This document shows, piece after piece, positions 54,025-63,529 of a stretch of DNA of 64,000 bases. Numbering within the stretch: position 1 is the first letter of the stretch; each line of letters opens with the position of its first letter. The translations under genes were made by a program, and so were the position numbers. The notes under the pieces are model-generated. The model was not told the origin of the DNA. It saw nothing but the letters and a program-made list of their open reading frames with translations, and did no database searches. The stretch is from an uncultured Bacteroidota bacterium (GTDB lineage Bacteria > Bacteroidota > Bacteroidia > Flavobacteriales > Flavobacteriaceae), in contig CABYFY010000002.1 of the NCBI GenBank assembly GCA_902518355.1, positions 1-64,000 on the forward strand, read 5' to 3'.

Positions 54025-54729
54025 ATGAAAAAAATGTTACTGGCTAGTACTTCAACAATCTACGGACAGAACTACCTAGAATATTTACTTGAAGATATAA
54101 AAATACTTTTTTCTGGTTGTGAGAAAATTATTTTTATCCCATACGCTCGGCCTTCAGGTATTAGCCATCTTGAATATACAAACAAGGCAAAAAAAGTATT
54201 TGAATCTCTTAATTTAAATATACTTGACTATACAAAGGATAATATAAAAGAACAACTTGAAATTTGTGATGGAATTTTTACAGGTGGAGGAAATACATTT
54301 TTACTTCTAAATAAGTTATATGAATTTAACTTAATCGAAGATTTTAGATATAAGATAAATTCAGGTATTCCATACTTGGGGACAAGTGCTGGAACCAATA
54401 TATGTGGTCTCTCCATAGGAACAACGAATGATATGCCTATAATTCATGTGAAAAGTTTTGAAGCACTTGGAATTATTGACCTAAATATTAATCCACACTA
54501 TATCGATCAGATTGAAGGAATTGAACATATGGGAGAATCAAGAGAAACTCGTATAAATGAGTTTCATAATCTTAATGATCAATTAGTTGTTGGCTTAAGA
54601 GAAGGTTCTTCACTTAGCGTTATTGGTAATGATATTCTTTTGATGGGTATAAAAAAAGCTGTTATTTTTAAAAAAGGAAATAAACTATTTGAAATTGAGA
54701 CAGGTTTTAATCTCAAAAATTTAATATAA
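54025..54729 (+). CDS. pepE: dipeptidase E (peptidase S51)
   Basis: Cleaves Asp-X dipeptides. 234 residues; the serine nucleophile Ser121 is in GTSAGTNICG, and GIFTGGGNTFLLLNKL and NPHYIDQIEG (His of the triad) are family blocks. Divergent from tatA, separate from gpmI by 28 bases. Confidence 0.93.
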   Translation: MKKMLLASTSTIYGQNYLEYLLEDIKILFSGCEKIIFIPYARPSGISHLEYTNKAKKVFESLNLNILDYTKDNIKEQLEICDGIFTGGGNTFLLLNKLYEFNLIEDFRYKINSGIPYLGTSAGTNICGLSIGTTNDMPIIHVKSFEALGIIDLNINPHYIDQIEGIEHMGESRETRINEFHNLNDQLVVGLREGSSLSVIGNDILLMGIKKAVIFKKGNKLFEIETGFNLKNLI

Positions 54730-54745
54730 AAAGATCCCATTATTA

Positions 54746-54753
54746 TATCTTTG
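54746..54753 (+). promoter_or_regulatory. -7 element directly before gpmI
   Basis: TATCTTTG is an exact TAnnTTTG match that ends 4 bases before the ATG at 54758. The transcript would be leaderless or nearly so. Confidence 0.5.
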
Positions 54754-54757
54754 AATT

Positions 54758-56275
54758 ATGAAAGAAAGTAGGGTCTTATTAATGATATTAGATGGCTGGG
54801 GTAAATCAAAAAATCCAAAAACCTCTGCTATTGATAATGCCGACACCCAGTTCATAGATTCTTTATATGAAAAATACCCAAACGCAAATCTAAAAACTGA
54901 CGGAATTGAGGTTGGATTACCCGATGGTCAAATGGGAAACAGTGAAGTTGGTCATTTAAATCTTGGAGCTGGAAGAATAGTTTATCAGGAGCTTTCTAGA
55001 ATAAATATGTCAATTGAAGATGGAAGTTTTAAATCAAAAAAAGTTTTAACTGATGCATTTGAATATGCTGAAAGAGCTAAAAAAAAGGTTCACTTAATGG
55101 GACTTATTAGTAGTGGTGGTGTACACTCTCACAATGATCATTTATACGAGCTTATTAATATTTCTGAAATATATAATTCAAAAGTTTTTATTCATGGATT
55201 CACTGATGGAAGGGATGTTGACCCTAAATCCTCAATTAATGATTTAAAAAATTTAGAAAAATATATTCAGGAAAAAAATTGTGAATTAGCTTCAATTATT
55301 GGTAGATATTATTCAATGGATAGAGATAATCGTTGGGAAAGAACAAAACTCGCATATGATTTAATATGTAGGGGTAAAGGGCAGAAAGTTTCAAGTTTTA
55401 TTGACGAAATAAAAAGCTCATATAATAACAATTGCACAGATGAATTTTTAATGCCAATGATAAAGACCGACTCTAATAACAATCCCATTGGAGTTGTTTC
55501 AGAGGGTGATGTTATTATTTACTTCAATTTTAGGACTGATAGAGGAAGACAACTTACAAGGGTAATGACCCAATCAGATTTTAACGAATTTGAAACAAAT
55601 AATGAAAAGTATCATTTTGTAACTATGACTAACTATGACAGTTCATTTAAGGGGATAAATGTTGTATTTCAAAATAAAGATTTAAGAAACACCTTGGGTG
55701 AAGTTTTAGAAAAAAATAATAAGACCCAACTAAGGATTGCTGAAACTGAAAAATATCCACATGTTACTTTTTTCTTTTCTGGCGGTAGAGAAAAACCTTT
55801 CAATTTTGAAAGAAGAATTTTAAAAGATTCACCTAAAGTTGCTACATATGATATGAAACCTGAAATGAGTGCTTATGAAATTACAGAGGAACTAATACTA
55901 GAAATTGAAAACAAAACAAATGATTTTATTTGTTTGAATTATGCGAATGGAGATATGGTTGGACATACAGGAAGTTTTGAGGCAGCTGTAAAAGCATGTG
56001 AAACAATAGATAAGTGTGTTGAAAAGGTTATTACATCGTGTATTAAAACTGACTATACAGTATTGTTAATTTCTGATCACGGAAATTGTGATATGATGAT
56101 GAATGAAGACGGGTCACCAAATACTGCGCATACAAAAAATTTAGTTCCTTTGATTTTAATTAACTCTGAATATAAATCAATATCTGACGGGATTTTAGCC
56201 GATATTGCACCTACTATTTTAAAAATTATGAATATTGAAATTCCATCGGAAATGACTCAAAATCCTCTTGTATAA
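54758..56275 (+). CDS. gpmI: 2,3-bisphosphoglycerate-independent phosphoglycerate mutase
   Basis: Glycolysis: 3-phosphoglycerate to 2-phosphoglycerate. 505 residues, alkaline-phosphatase-fold with catalytic Ser62 in GQMGNSEVGHLNLGAG, metal ligands in LDGWG (Asp at 12), HGFTDGRDVDPKS, YYSMDRDNRWER, NYANGDMVGHTG and ISDHGNCDMM. Full length. Followed 4 bases later by map. Confidence 0.98.
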   Translation: MKESRVLLMILDGWGKSKNPKTSAIDNADTQFIDSLYEKYPNANLKTDGIEVGLPDGQMGNSEVGHLNLGAGRIVYQELSRINMSIEDGSFKSKKVLTDAFEYAERAKKKVHLMGLISSGGVHSHNDHLYELINISEIYNSKVFIHGFTDGRDVDPKSSINDLKNLEKYIQEKNCELASIIGRYYSMDRDNRWERTKLAYDLICRGKGQKVSSFIDEIKSSYNNNCTDEFLMPMIKTDSNNNPIGVVSEGDVIIYFNFRTDRGRQLTRVMTQSDFNEFETNNEKYHFVTMTNYDSSFKGINVVFQNKDLRNTLGEVLEKNNKTQLRIAETEKYPHVTFFFSGGREKPFNFERRILKDSPKVATYDMKPEMSAYEITEELILEIENKTNDFICLNYANGDMVGHTGSFEAAVKACETIDKCVEKVITSCIKTDYTVLLISDHGNCDMMMNEDGSPNTAHTKNLVPLILINSEYKSISDGILADIAPTILKIMNIEIPSEMTQNPLV

Positions 56276-56279
56276 AATT

Positions 56280-57089
56280 ATGAGTTTACAAAAATCAATA
56301 GAAGAAATTGAATTAATTAAAGAAAGTGCTCTGTTGGTTTCAAAAACATTGGGCATATTGGCCAAAGAGATAAAGGAGGGTGTTACTACCTTAATGCTTG
56401 ATAAAATTGCTGAGGAATTCATTAGAGATAATAATGCTATTCCAGGATTTCTCGGACTATATGACTTTCCAAACACTCTTTGCACAAGTCCAAATTCACA
56501 AGTTGTTCATGGTATTCCTAATGACGAACCTCTAAAAAATGGAGATATTATATCCATAGACTGTGGAGTATTAAAAAATGATTTTTATGGAGATCATGCT
56601 TTCACATTCGTTGTTGGTGAAGTTTCTGATGATGTTCAAAAACTATTACAAATTTCAAAAGAATCACTCTATCTAGGAATTAAAGAATTTAAATCTGGAA
56701 ATCGCGTTGGAGATGTTGGATACGCAATTCAAAATCATTGCGAGAAAAACGGCTATGGAGTAGTAAGAGAGTTGGTTGGACATGGTATAGGAAAAATAAT
56801 GCATGAAAAACCAGAAATGCCAAACTACGGTAGAAAAGGAACTGGAAAAAAATTTAAAGAGGGTATGGTGGTAGCCATTGAACCGATGATAAATATGAAT
56901 ACGCATAAAATTACACAACACAATGACGGCTGGACAATAACTACTAAGGACAATCTACCTAGTGCTCATTTTGAACATAATGTGGCAATTATTAATGGGA
57001 AACCTGAGATACTTTCTACTTTTAAATTTATATATGAATCACTTGGAATAAGCTCTGATGAAGAAGATGAATTCCATAATTACTTCTAA
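56280..57089 (+). CDS. map: methionine aminopeptidase type I
   Basis: Removes N-terminal Met. The ATG at 56280 (MSLQKSIEEIELI) follows the gpmI stop by 4 bases; another ATG at 56268 is in frame but overlaps it. Metal ligands: Asp in SIDCGVLKNDFYGDHAF (two), His in VGHGIGKIMHEKPEMPNYG, Glu in VVAIEPMIN and Glu in AHFEHNVAI. 269 residues, standard length. Confidence 0.97.
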   Translation: MSLQKSIEEIELIKESALLVSKTLGILAKEIKEGVTTLMLDKIAEEFIRDNNAIPGFLGLYDFPNTLCTSPNSQVVHGIPNDEPLKNGDIISIDCGVLKNDFYGDHAFTFVVGEVSDDVQKLLQISKESLYLGIKEFKSGNRVGDVGYAIQNHCEKNGYGVVRELVGHGIGKIMHEKPEMPNYGRKGTGKKFKEGMVVAIEPMINMNTHKITQHNDGWTITTKDNLPSAHFEHNVAIINGKPEILSTFKFIYESLGISSDEEDEFHNYF

Positions 57090-57092
57090 TCG

Positions 57093-57857
57093 ATGAATAA
57101 TTTAGTAAAAATTGTTCTTAATGTTATTCCAAGAAATTTATTAACGAGACTTAGTTTCCTTTTAAAACCTCTGATTAAAATTTACCTTTTTGGAAAAAAG
57201 CATGTTGACCCAATTGATAATTCAAGTTTTAGAAAATTTCTTCCATATGGTTATAATAAAATAAGAGTAAATGCACTATCTCCATCGACTTTTTCTCTTG
57301 AACGACATAGACTTTTATGGCTATACTTAAAGAGAGAGACTGATTTTTTTAATAAAAAAATAAAAGTTCTTCATTTTGCACCAGAAGCAGCTTTTCTTGA
57401 AAAATTTAAAAAACTTAAAAATATTTCATACGATACAATCGATTTAAATTCCCCTTTGGCAGATATAAAAGCAGACATATGTAATTTACCTATCAATAGT
57501 GATTCATATGATTTTATTTTATGTAATCACGTTTTAGAACATATAATAGATGATGAAAAAGCCATGAAAGAATTATATAGGGTTTTAAAAAAAGGTGGGA
57601 CAGGTATCTTTCAGGTACCTCTAAATATGTCAAATAAACAAACATATGAAGATTTCACAATTACTGATCCAAAAGAAAGAAACAAAGCCTTTGGGCAATA
57701 TGATCATGTCAGACTGTATGGAATGGATTTTTTTGAAAGGCTTGAAAAAGTAGGGTTTAAAGTCGAAAAATGTGAATATACATTAAAACTTAGTGAAGAA
57801 GAGAAAATTAAATACTGCTTGCCAAAAAAAGAGATAATCCCTATCTGTGTAAAATAA
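57093..57857 (+). CDS. class I SAM-dependent methyltransferase
   Basis: A 254-residue methyltransferase: KVLHFAPEAAFLEKFKKL and IDLNSPLADIKADICNLP form the SAM site, then DFILCNHVLEHIIDDEKAMK and LYRVLKKGGTGIFQVPL. The first ~85 residues are basic and hydrophobic and may associate with the membrane. Substrate unknown. Follows map by 3 bases; convergent with apbE. Confidence 0.87.
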   Translation: MNNLVKIVLNVIPRNLLTRLSFLLKPLIKIYLFGKKHVDPIDNSSFRKFLPYGYNKIRVNALSPSTFSLERHRLLWLYLKRETDFFNKKIKVLHFAPEAAFLEKFKKLKNISYDTIDLNSPLADIKADICNLPINSDSYDFILCNHVLEHIIDDEKAMKELYRVLKKGGTGIFQVPLNMSNKQTYEDFTITDPKERNKAFGQYDHVRLYGMDFFERLEKVGFKVEKCEYTLKLSEEEKIKYCLPKKEIIPICVK

Positions 57858-57860
57858 TTT

Positions 57861-58844
57861 TTAATAAAACTCATTTAAAACTAACTCTTCAAGCTGATTA
57901 TTTTCATTTTCAAAAATTACCAGCGATGAGATTTCTTGGTTTTTATCAAAAAACTTAATTATTTCATCAATACTCATTGTATGCAAAGCAGTTGCATAAG
58001 CGTCTGCTTCAATGCAAGATGATGTCTTAACGGTTACACTTAAAATATTTGTTTTACTTGGATAGCCTGAAAGCGGATTAATTATATGGGCATATCGATT
58101 ACCATCTGAATCAATCTTAAATTTTCTATATGTTCCAGAGGATGCTAGTGAAATATTATTTAATTCAAGAGTGCTATAAATACTTCTATCACCGTCAAAT
58201 CTAGGCATATCAATTGCAATCACCCAGGGCTTATTTTTATTTACATTAGTTCCTGAAGCATTAATTTCTCCTCCGATTTCAACTAAATAATTATCAATTT
58301 GATTATTCTTTAAAAAATTTGCGATCTCATCTACAGCATAACCTTTGGCAATTGCATTGAAATCAATGTAAGAATCTAAGGGTCTTTTTAATTTGTTACC
58401 AACTATTTTAAATTTATCAAGACCAACTTTAGAAAAAAGAGAAATTATTTGATCATCCGTTTTAGCTTCAGAGTTTGATCTGTGTTTTTCTGGGCCAAAA
58501 CCCCAATAGTTTACTAGTAATCCAATGGAGGGATCGAATCTTCCATTTGTTTTTTGATATATTTTTTTAGAGACTGAGAGAACATTTTTGAAATGGTTAT
58601 CAACGTGAACATCCTGATTATTATTAATCTTAGATATTATTGAATTTGACTTATAGGTTGACATTGAATTATCAATAACTTTAAAGATACTATCAATTTT
58701 CTCAGAATAATTTTCATTTGAATTATTATAAAACTGAATATTATATGTAGTTCCATAAATAAGACCCTTTAAGCTTATGAGACGTTCATTTTCACAAGAA
58801 ATGAAGACTAATGATAAAAAAATTAATGTGAAAAAATTTTTCAT
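57861..58844 (-). CDS. apbE: FAD:protein FMN transferase
   Basis: Attaches FMN from FAD to Thr residues of NqrB and NqrC. A 327-residue lipoprotein (lipobox FISC, Cys17) with ApbE blocks: LIYGTTYNIQFY, SMSTYKSNSIISKIN, FDPSIGLLVNYWGFGP, DFNAIAKGYAVDEIA, EIGGEINASGTN and HIINPLSGYP; SSCIEADAYATALHTM follows. It is the last gene of the nqr operon, 29 bases after nqrF, which strongly supports the role. Confidence 0.97.
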   Translation of the reverse strand: MKNFFTLIFLSLVFISCENERLISLKGLIYGTTYNIQFYNNSNENYSEKIDSIFKVIDNSMSTYKSNSIISKINNNQDVHVDNHFKNVLSVSKKIYQKTNGRFDPSIGLLVNYWGFGPEKHRSNSEAKTDDQIISLFSKVGLDKFKIVGNKLKRPLDSYIDFNAIAKGYAVDEIANFLKNNQIDNYLVEIGGEINASGTNVNKNKPWVIAIDMPRFDGDRSIYSTLELNNISLASSGTYRKFKIDSDGNRYAHIINPLSGYPSKTNILSVTVKTSSCIEADAYATALHTMSIDEIIKFFDKNQEISSLVIFENENNQLEELVLNEFY

Positions 58845-58873
58845 ATTTTGACTAAAGTTAGATAAAACAAGTC

Positions 58874-60181
58874 CTATCCACCAAAATCGTCAAATCGAAT
58901 ATTTTCATCTGGAATTCCAAAGTCCTCTCCCATTTTTTGTACAGCTTGGTTCATCAGAGGTGGGCCACAAAAATATAATTCAATGTCTTCTGGTGATTCA
59001 TGATCATTCAAATAATAATCAATAACACAATTGTGAATGAAACCAATAAAGCCATCCCCTTCGGAATTTAAATCTTTTTTAACTTTCCAATTATCTTCCT
59101 CTAAAGGATCAGAAAGAGCTACATAAAATTTGAAGTTTGGAAAATCTTTTTCAAGCTTGTAGAAGTGATCCAAATAAAATAACTCCTTTCTCGATCTTCC
59201 CCCATACCAAAAAGTAATTTTCCTTCCAGTTTGTAACGTTCTGAATAAATGATACAGATGAGATCTCATTGGTGCCATTCCTGCACCTCCACCCACATAA
59301 AGCATTTCAGCATCTGATTCGTTAATAAAAAACTCACCATAAGGGCCTGAAATAGTTACTTTATCTCCAGGTTTTCTAGAAAATATATAGGAGGATGCAA
59401 TTCCAGGATTAACGTCCATCCAGTCATTTGCTTTTCTATCAAATGGTGGGGTAGCGATTCTTACATTTAACATTATATCTCTACCTTCAGCTGGGAATGA
59501 TGCCATTGAATATGCTCTCTCTACAGATTCTGAGTTCTTCATAACAAGAGGCCATAACTTAAAATTATCCCACTCAGATTTGAATTTGTCCGGTGAATCA
59601 TGTTCCTCTGGGTGAGCAGTTATATCCATATCACTAAAATTGATCTCAGATTCTGGAATATCAATTTGAATGTATCCACCTGCCTTGTAATCCATATCTT
59701 CAGGAATTCTGACAACAAATTCTTTAATAAAAGAAGCAACGTTATAATTACTAACTACGGTAGCTTCCCATTTCTTTATTCCAAAAACTTCTTCAGGGAT
59801 TGTTATATCCATATCCTGCTTTACTTTAACCTGACATGCTAATCTTGCTCCAGACTGAAGCTCTTTTCTTGTAAAGTGAGGGGTTTCAGTTGGAAGTGCT
59901 TCACCTCCTCCAGATTTTACATGACACTCACATTGAATACAAGTACCTCCTCCTCCACAAGCAGAAGGTAGGAAGATTTTTTGTGCGCTTAATGTTGTTA
60001 ATAATGAATCTCCAGATGCAACTTCAATTTCTTTATCTCCGTTTATTTTTATTTTAACCGGACCTGACGGAGCTAATTTTTCTTTTACAAAAAGTAATAC
60101 TAATATTAATAGTAATGAAACTACTAGTAAGATTCCTACCACTAATAAAATTGATTGTGTAATTGATGTAGCTAAAAACAT
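58874..60181 (-). CDS. nqrF: Na+-translocating NADH:quinone reductase subunit F
   Basis: Entry point for NADH electrons. 435 residues: membrane helix about 8-32, 2Fe-2S ferredoxin domain with Cys75, Cys81, Cys84 and Cys116 (CGGGGTCIQC, RLACQVKV), FAD-binding part with ERAYSMASFPAE and KVTISGPYGEFF, and NADH-binding with LYVGGGAGMAPMRSHL and ELYFCGPPLMNQAV. Ends in the aromatic FDDFGG. Operon position: after nqrE by 2 bases. Confidence 0.98.
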   Translation of the reverse strand: MFLATSITQSILLVVGILLVVSLLLILVLLFVKEKLAPSGPVKIKINGDKEIEVASGDSLLTTLSAQKIFLPSACGGGGTCIQCECHVKSGGGEALPTETPHFTRKELQSGARLACQVKVKQDMDITIPEEVFGIKKWEATVVSNYNVASFIKEFVVRIPEDMDYKAGGYIQIDIPESEINFSDMDITAHPEEHDSPDKFKSEWDNFKLWPLVMKNSESVERAYSMASFPAEGRDIMLNVRIATPPFDRKANDWMDVNPGIASSYIFSRKPGDKVTISGPYGEFFINESDAEMLYVGGGAGMAPMRSHLYHLFRTLQTGRKITFWYGGRSRKELFYLDHFYKLEKDFPNFKFYVALSDPLEEDNWKVKKDLNSEGDGFIGFIHNCVIDYYLNDHESPEDIELYFCGPPLMNQAVQKMGEDFGIPDENIRFDDFGG

Positions 60182-60183
60182 AA

Positions 60184-60912
60184 TTAATTTATATCATTAT
60201 TAATTTCATATACTATTTCTTCTTTATCATCTCCAATCGTATTTTCATTTTCAGAGCCCTCATTTTGAACCAACACCTCTTTTGGAGCTTCATCTCCTCC
60301 AGTTAACATACCTCCAAAACTCATAAAGCCAATAGCCATTAAACCAGTTATAATAAAAGTAATTCCTAAACCTCTTAATGGGCCTGGAACAGATGAATAT
60401 CTAATTTTTTCTCTAATTGCAGCAATTGCTAAAATTGCCAAAAAGAATCCAAATCCAGAACCAACACCATAGGTTGTAGCCAATTGAATTGAAGCTATTT
60501 CTCTAGACTGCATAAATAATGATCCACCCAAGATTGCACAATTAACGGCAATAAGCGGAAGGAAAATTCCAAGGGAATTATATAGTGCAGGTGAAAACTT
60601 TTCTACAATAATTTCAACTAGTTGAACCATGGTTGCAATAGTTGCAATAAACATTATGAAAGAAAGAAAACTTAAATCATAGTCAACTAAACTAGGATGA
60701 AGCCAAGCTAAAGCTCCGTCCTGCAAAATATATTGATCTAGGAGCCAATTCAAAGGAACAGTTATCGCTAAAACAAATGTAACAGCTGCACCTAAACCTA
60801 TAGCAGTAGATACTTTTTTTGAAACAGCTAAATAGGAACACATTCCTAAGAACGTGGCAAAAACCATATTGTCAATAAAAACCGATTTAAAAAATAATTC
60901 AATATGTTCCAT
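60184..60912 (-). CDS. nqrE: Na+-translocating NADH:quinone reductase subunit E, with acidic C-terminal tail
   Basis: A six-helix inner-membrane subunit of the RnfA/NqrE family; [20 protein letters not shown] and the [18 protein letters not shown] block with the Cys that forms part of the Fe site are seen. It has 242 residues where ordinary NqrE has about 200: residues about 205-242 are an acidic, disordered-looking tail ([18 protein letters not shown] and so on). Membrane topology puts the tail on one side; function unknown. Confidence 0.96.
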   Translation of the reverse strand: MEHIELFFKSVFIDNMVFATFLGMCSYLAVSKKVSTAIGLGAAVTFVLAITVPLNWLLDQYILQDGALAWLHPSLVDYDLSFLSFIMFIATIATMVQLVEIIVEKFSPALYNSLGIFLPLIAVNCAILGGSLFMQSREIASIQLATTYGVGSGFGFFLAILAIAAIREKIRYSSVPGPLRGLGITFIITGLMAIGFMSFGGMLTGGDEAPKEVLVQNEGSENENTIGDDKEEIVYEINNDIN

Positions 60913-61557
60913 CTATTCTTCTATTAAATGTTTACTTCTAGCTCTTTGAACCCAAATTATAATTCCAACAACTATAAGGGCCATTGGAGAGAGTAACATG
61001 AATCCATTGTTCTCATAACCGAATGCATATAAACCTGTCTTATCTATAGGATCTCCAAGCACTGGAATACCCCATAGAGTACCAGAACCAAGAAGTTCTC
61101 TAAAGAAACCAACAATTATTAAAATTACTGCATAACCAAAAGCATTACCTATGCCATCTAAAAAAGACCTCCACAGTCCATTACCCAAAGCGAATGCCTC
61201 AAATCTTCCCATAATAATACAATTGGTAATTATCAGTCCGATAAAAACTGAGAGAGTCTTACTAAGTTCGTAAGCAAATGCTTTTAAAACTAAATCAACA
61301 ATAATTACTAGAGTTGCTATTACTGTAAGTTGAACAATAATTCTGATTTTTGAAGGAACTATATTCCTTATCATTGATATAACAACATTACCTACACCCA
61401 TAACAAATAAAACCGAAACCGACATAACCACAGATGCTTCTAGTTCAGCGGTAATTGCAAGAGCCGAGCAAATTCCTAATACCTGAACCGTGATAGGATT
61501 ATTATCAGAAAGCGGGTCTGTTATTAATTGGCGATTTTTTTTTGAAAGTAATCCCAT
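60913..61557 (-). CDS. nqrD: Na+-translocating NADH:quinone reductase subunit D
   Basis: Partner of NqrE; six helices, 214 residues. PVTVQV-like motif NPITVQVLGICSALAIT, then FIGLIITNCIIMGRFEAFAL with the Cys that coordinates the intersubunit Fe, SFLDGIGNAFGYAVILIIVG, and LLSPMALIVVGIIIW. Start codon of nqrE follows its stop with no gap. Confidence 0.97.
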   Translation of the reverse strand: MGLLSKKNRQLITDPLSDNNPITVQVLGICSALAITAELEASVVMSVSVLFVMGVGNVVISMIRNIVPSKIRIIVQLTVIATLVIIVDLVLKAFAYELSKTLSVFIGLIITNCIIMGRFEAFALGNGLWRSFLDGIGNAFGYAVILIIVGFFRELLGSGTLWGIPVLGDPIDKTGLYAFGYENNGFMLLSPMALIVVGIIIWVQRARSKHLIEE

Positions 61558-61558
61558 A

Positions 61559-62311
61559 TTAGTTATTGTTTAAAGAATTAAAGTATGGTTGATATAAACT
61601 TAAATCACTTCTTATCATTGCGGTGACACCATCACCAGTAATTGTCGATCCTGCAATTGCATCTACTTCATTATCATATTTATCTTCATTCTTTGGATCT
61701 AGGTTAGTCTTGGAAACGGTTACACCTTTAAAATTTCCTTCATTATCCAATAGAGACTCACCTATAAAGTCATCCATAAAAAATCTTTGTTTAATATTAG
61801 CCCCAAGACCTGGTGTCTCAGCCTTGTGATCAAAATAAATACCCCTAATAATCATATCTTCATCAATTGAAACGTAGGCCCAAATAGCATCCCAGAGCCC
61901 TTTGCCACGTATGGGTGCTACATATAAATTCCTTCCGTCTTTTTCTGCTATAAATAAGGGAAGTTTTCTTTTGTGATTAGGATCTTTCGCTAGAGCTTTT
62001 TCTTTTTTAACATCGATTAAATAAGCTTTATCATCTTCCACAACATCATTTCCTTGAATATATACCTGCTTGGTAATATACTTATTAAACTCCTCCTCTG
62101 CTTTTTCAGCTGCGATAAAACTAACACTATTACCTTCATTTTCATTAATTCCAATAGCGTATAAAATATTTTGTTGTTTTTCAAGAGTCTTATTAACTCT
62201 AATTTTATCCTTAAGGGATGCATCAATTGCAGCTAGTAATGTACCTACGATTACAACAAGACCAATTGCAAACAATAGAGTATATGTGTTTTTTTCCGTA
62301 TTAATTGCCAT
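61559..62311 (-). CDS. nqrC: Na+-translocating NADH:quinone reductase subunit C
   Basis: Carries covalent FMN. 250 residues, one N-terminal membrane helix about 11-29, and a periplasmic FMN-binding domain. The acceptor is Thr223 in the AGSTIT motif (DAIAGSTITGDGVTAM), the counterpart of SGAT. GLWDAIWAYVSID and HKAETPGLGANI are also conserved. One base after nqrD stop spacing; loaded by ApbE. Confidence 0.97.
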   Translation of the reverse strand: MAINTEKNTYTLLFAIGLVVIVGTLLAAIDASLKDKIRVNKTLEKQQNILYAIGINENEGNSVSFIAAEKAEEEFNKYITKQVYIQGNDVVEDDKAYLIDVKKEKALAKDPNHKRKLPLFIAEKDGRNLYVAPIRGKGLWDAIWAYVSIDEDMIIRGIYFDHKAETPGLGANIKQRFFMDDFIGESLLDNEGNFKGVTVSKTNLDPKNEDKYDNEVDAIAGSTITGDGVTAMIRSDLSLYQPYFNSLNNN

Positions 62312-62313
62312 AA

Positions 62314-63528
62314 TTAAGCTGCTTTAATTTTTAATCTATTTAATCTCATCTTTACATTTGACTGAATAACAAAATGATCAATAGTTGGTGCAAACACATT
62401 CATCAATAAAATTGCTAGAAATACGCCTTCTGGATATGCTGGGTTAAATACTCTAATCATTATCGAAATAAAACCTATGAGAAAACCATAAATCCATTTA
62501 CCTTTATTTGTTTGAGCTGCAGTAACAGGGTCAGTTGCCATGAAAACAGCACCAAATAAAATACTACCAATTAATAAATGTTCCCAGAATGGAACACTCA
62601 TCAGCCCATAAAATTTACTTGAATCTGTTATAATACCAGCCTCGATGACTCCGTTGAAAATTAAGCCCATAACAAGAGCACCTATTAGTGTACTTAGGAT
62701 TATTCTCCAACTTCCAATTTTACTAAAAATCAAAAATAGTGCACCAAATATTATAAGCAATTTTGAAGTTTCACCAATTGATCCAGGGATAAAACCAAAA
62801 AACATATCTTGAAGGGAGTACATGTCGACTGTAAGATTTTGTGCATGCATTCCAAGAATAGTCTCGCCAGAAATAGCTTCAGGAGTACCTGCTCTATTAA
62901 CCGCATCATATACCCAGACCTTATCACCACTCATCCAAGTGGGGTAAGCAAAGAACAAGAATGCTCGAATGGTAAGCGCTGGATTCAAAATATTCATTCC
63001 AGTACCTCCAAAAACTTCTTTTCCGATTACCACTCCAAATACTACAGAAACAGCCAACATCCACAGAGGTAAATCAACCGGAACTATAAGTGGGACTAAC
63101 ATTCCTGTAACAAGATAACCCTCCTCAACTTCATGACCTTTAATTACTGCAAAGATAAATTCAACCGTTAATCCAACTACATAGGAAACAATAACCAAAG
63201 GCAGTACTTTCATTGATCCTATCATTAGATTATCAAAAGTTAAAAAGTTTCCAAAAAGAGAAACTTGAGTAGAAATACCATTTGCGGTATCAATTGCTAG
63301 GTTGTGTTGGTATCCAGCATTAAAAATTCCGAAAATTAAACATGGAACTAATGACATGATAACAGTATTCATTGTTCTTTTCAAATCATCAGCAACTTTC
63401 ACATGTGTACCCGATGATGTTATATCATTTGGTGTAAAAAGAAATGTATGGAATGCATTGAATGCTGGGGCCATTTTTTTGCCCTTAAAACTTTCTTTTA
63501 TTTCGTGTAGTTTTGACTTTATTGACAT
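62314..63528 (-). CDS. nqrB: Na+-translocating NADH:quinone reductase subunit B
   Basis: The large membrane subunit, 404 residues, about ten helices. Covalent FMN site: Thr223 in EAISGETILGMHAQ (SGxT motif). HTFLFTPNDITSSGTHVKVA, EEGYLVTGMLVPLIVPVDLP, GGTGMNILNPALTIRAFLFF and ATDPVTAAQTNKGKWIYGF match the family; riboflavin and ubiquinone sites are near the N-terminal half. Two bases after nqrC start spacing. Confidence 0.97.
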   Translation of the reverse strand: MSIKSKLHEIKESFKGKKMAPAFNAFHTFLFTPNDITSSGTHVKVADDLKRTMNTVIMSLVPCLIFGIFNAGYQHNLAIDTANGISTQVSLFGNFLTFDNLMIGSMKVLPLVIVSYVVGLTVEFIFAVIKGHEVEEGYLVTGMLVPLIVPVDLPLWMLAVSVVFGVVIGKEVFGGTGMNILNPALTIRAFLFFAYPTWMSGDKVWVYDAVNRAGTPEAISGETILGMHAQNLTVDMYSLQDMFFGFIPGSIGETSKLLIIFGALFLIFSKIGSWRIILSTLIGALVMGLIFNGVIEAGIITDSSKFYGLMSVPFWEHLLIGSILFGAVFMATDPVTAAQTNKGKWIYGFLIGFISIMIRVFNPAYPEGVFLAILLMNVFAPTIDHFVIQSNVKMRLNRLKIKAA

Positions 63529-63529
63529 A

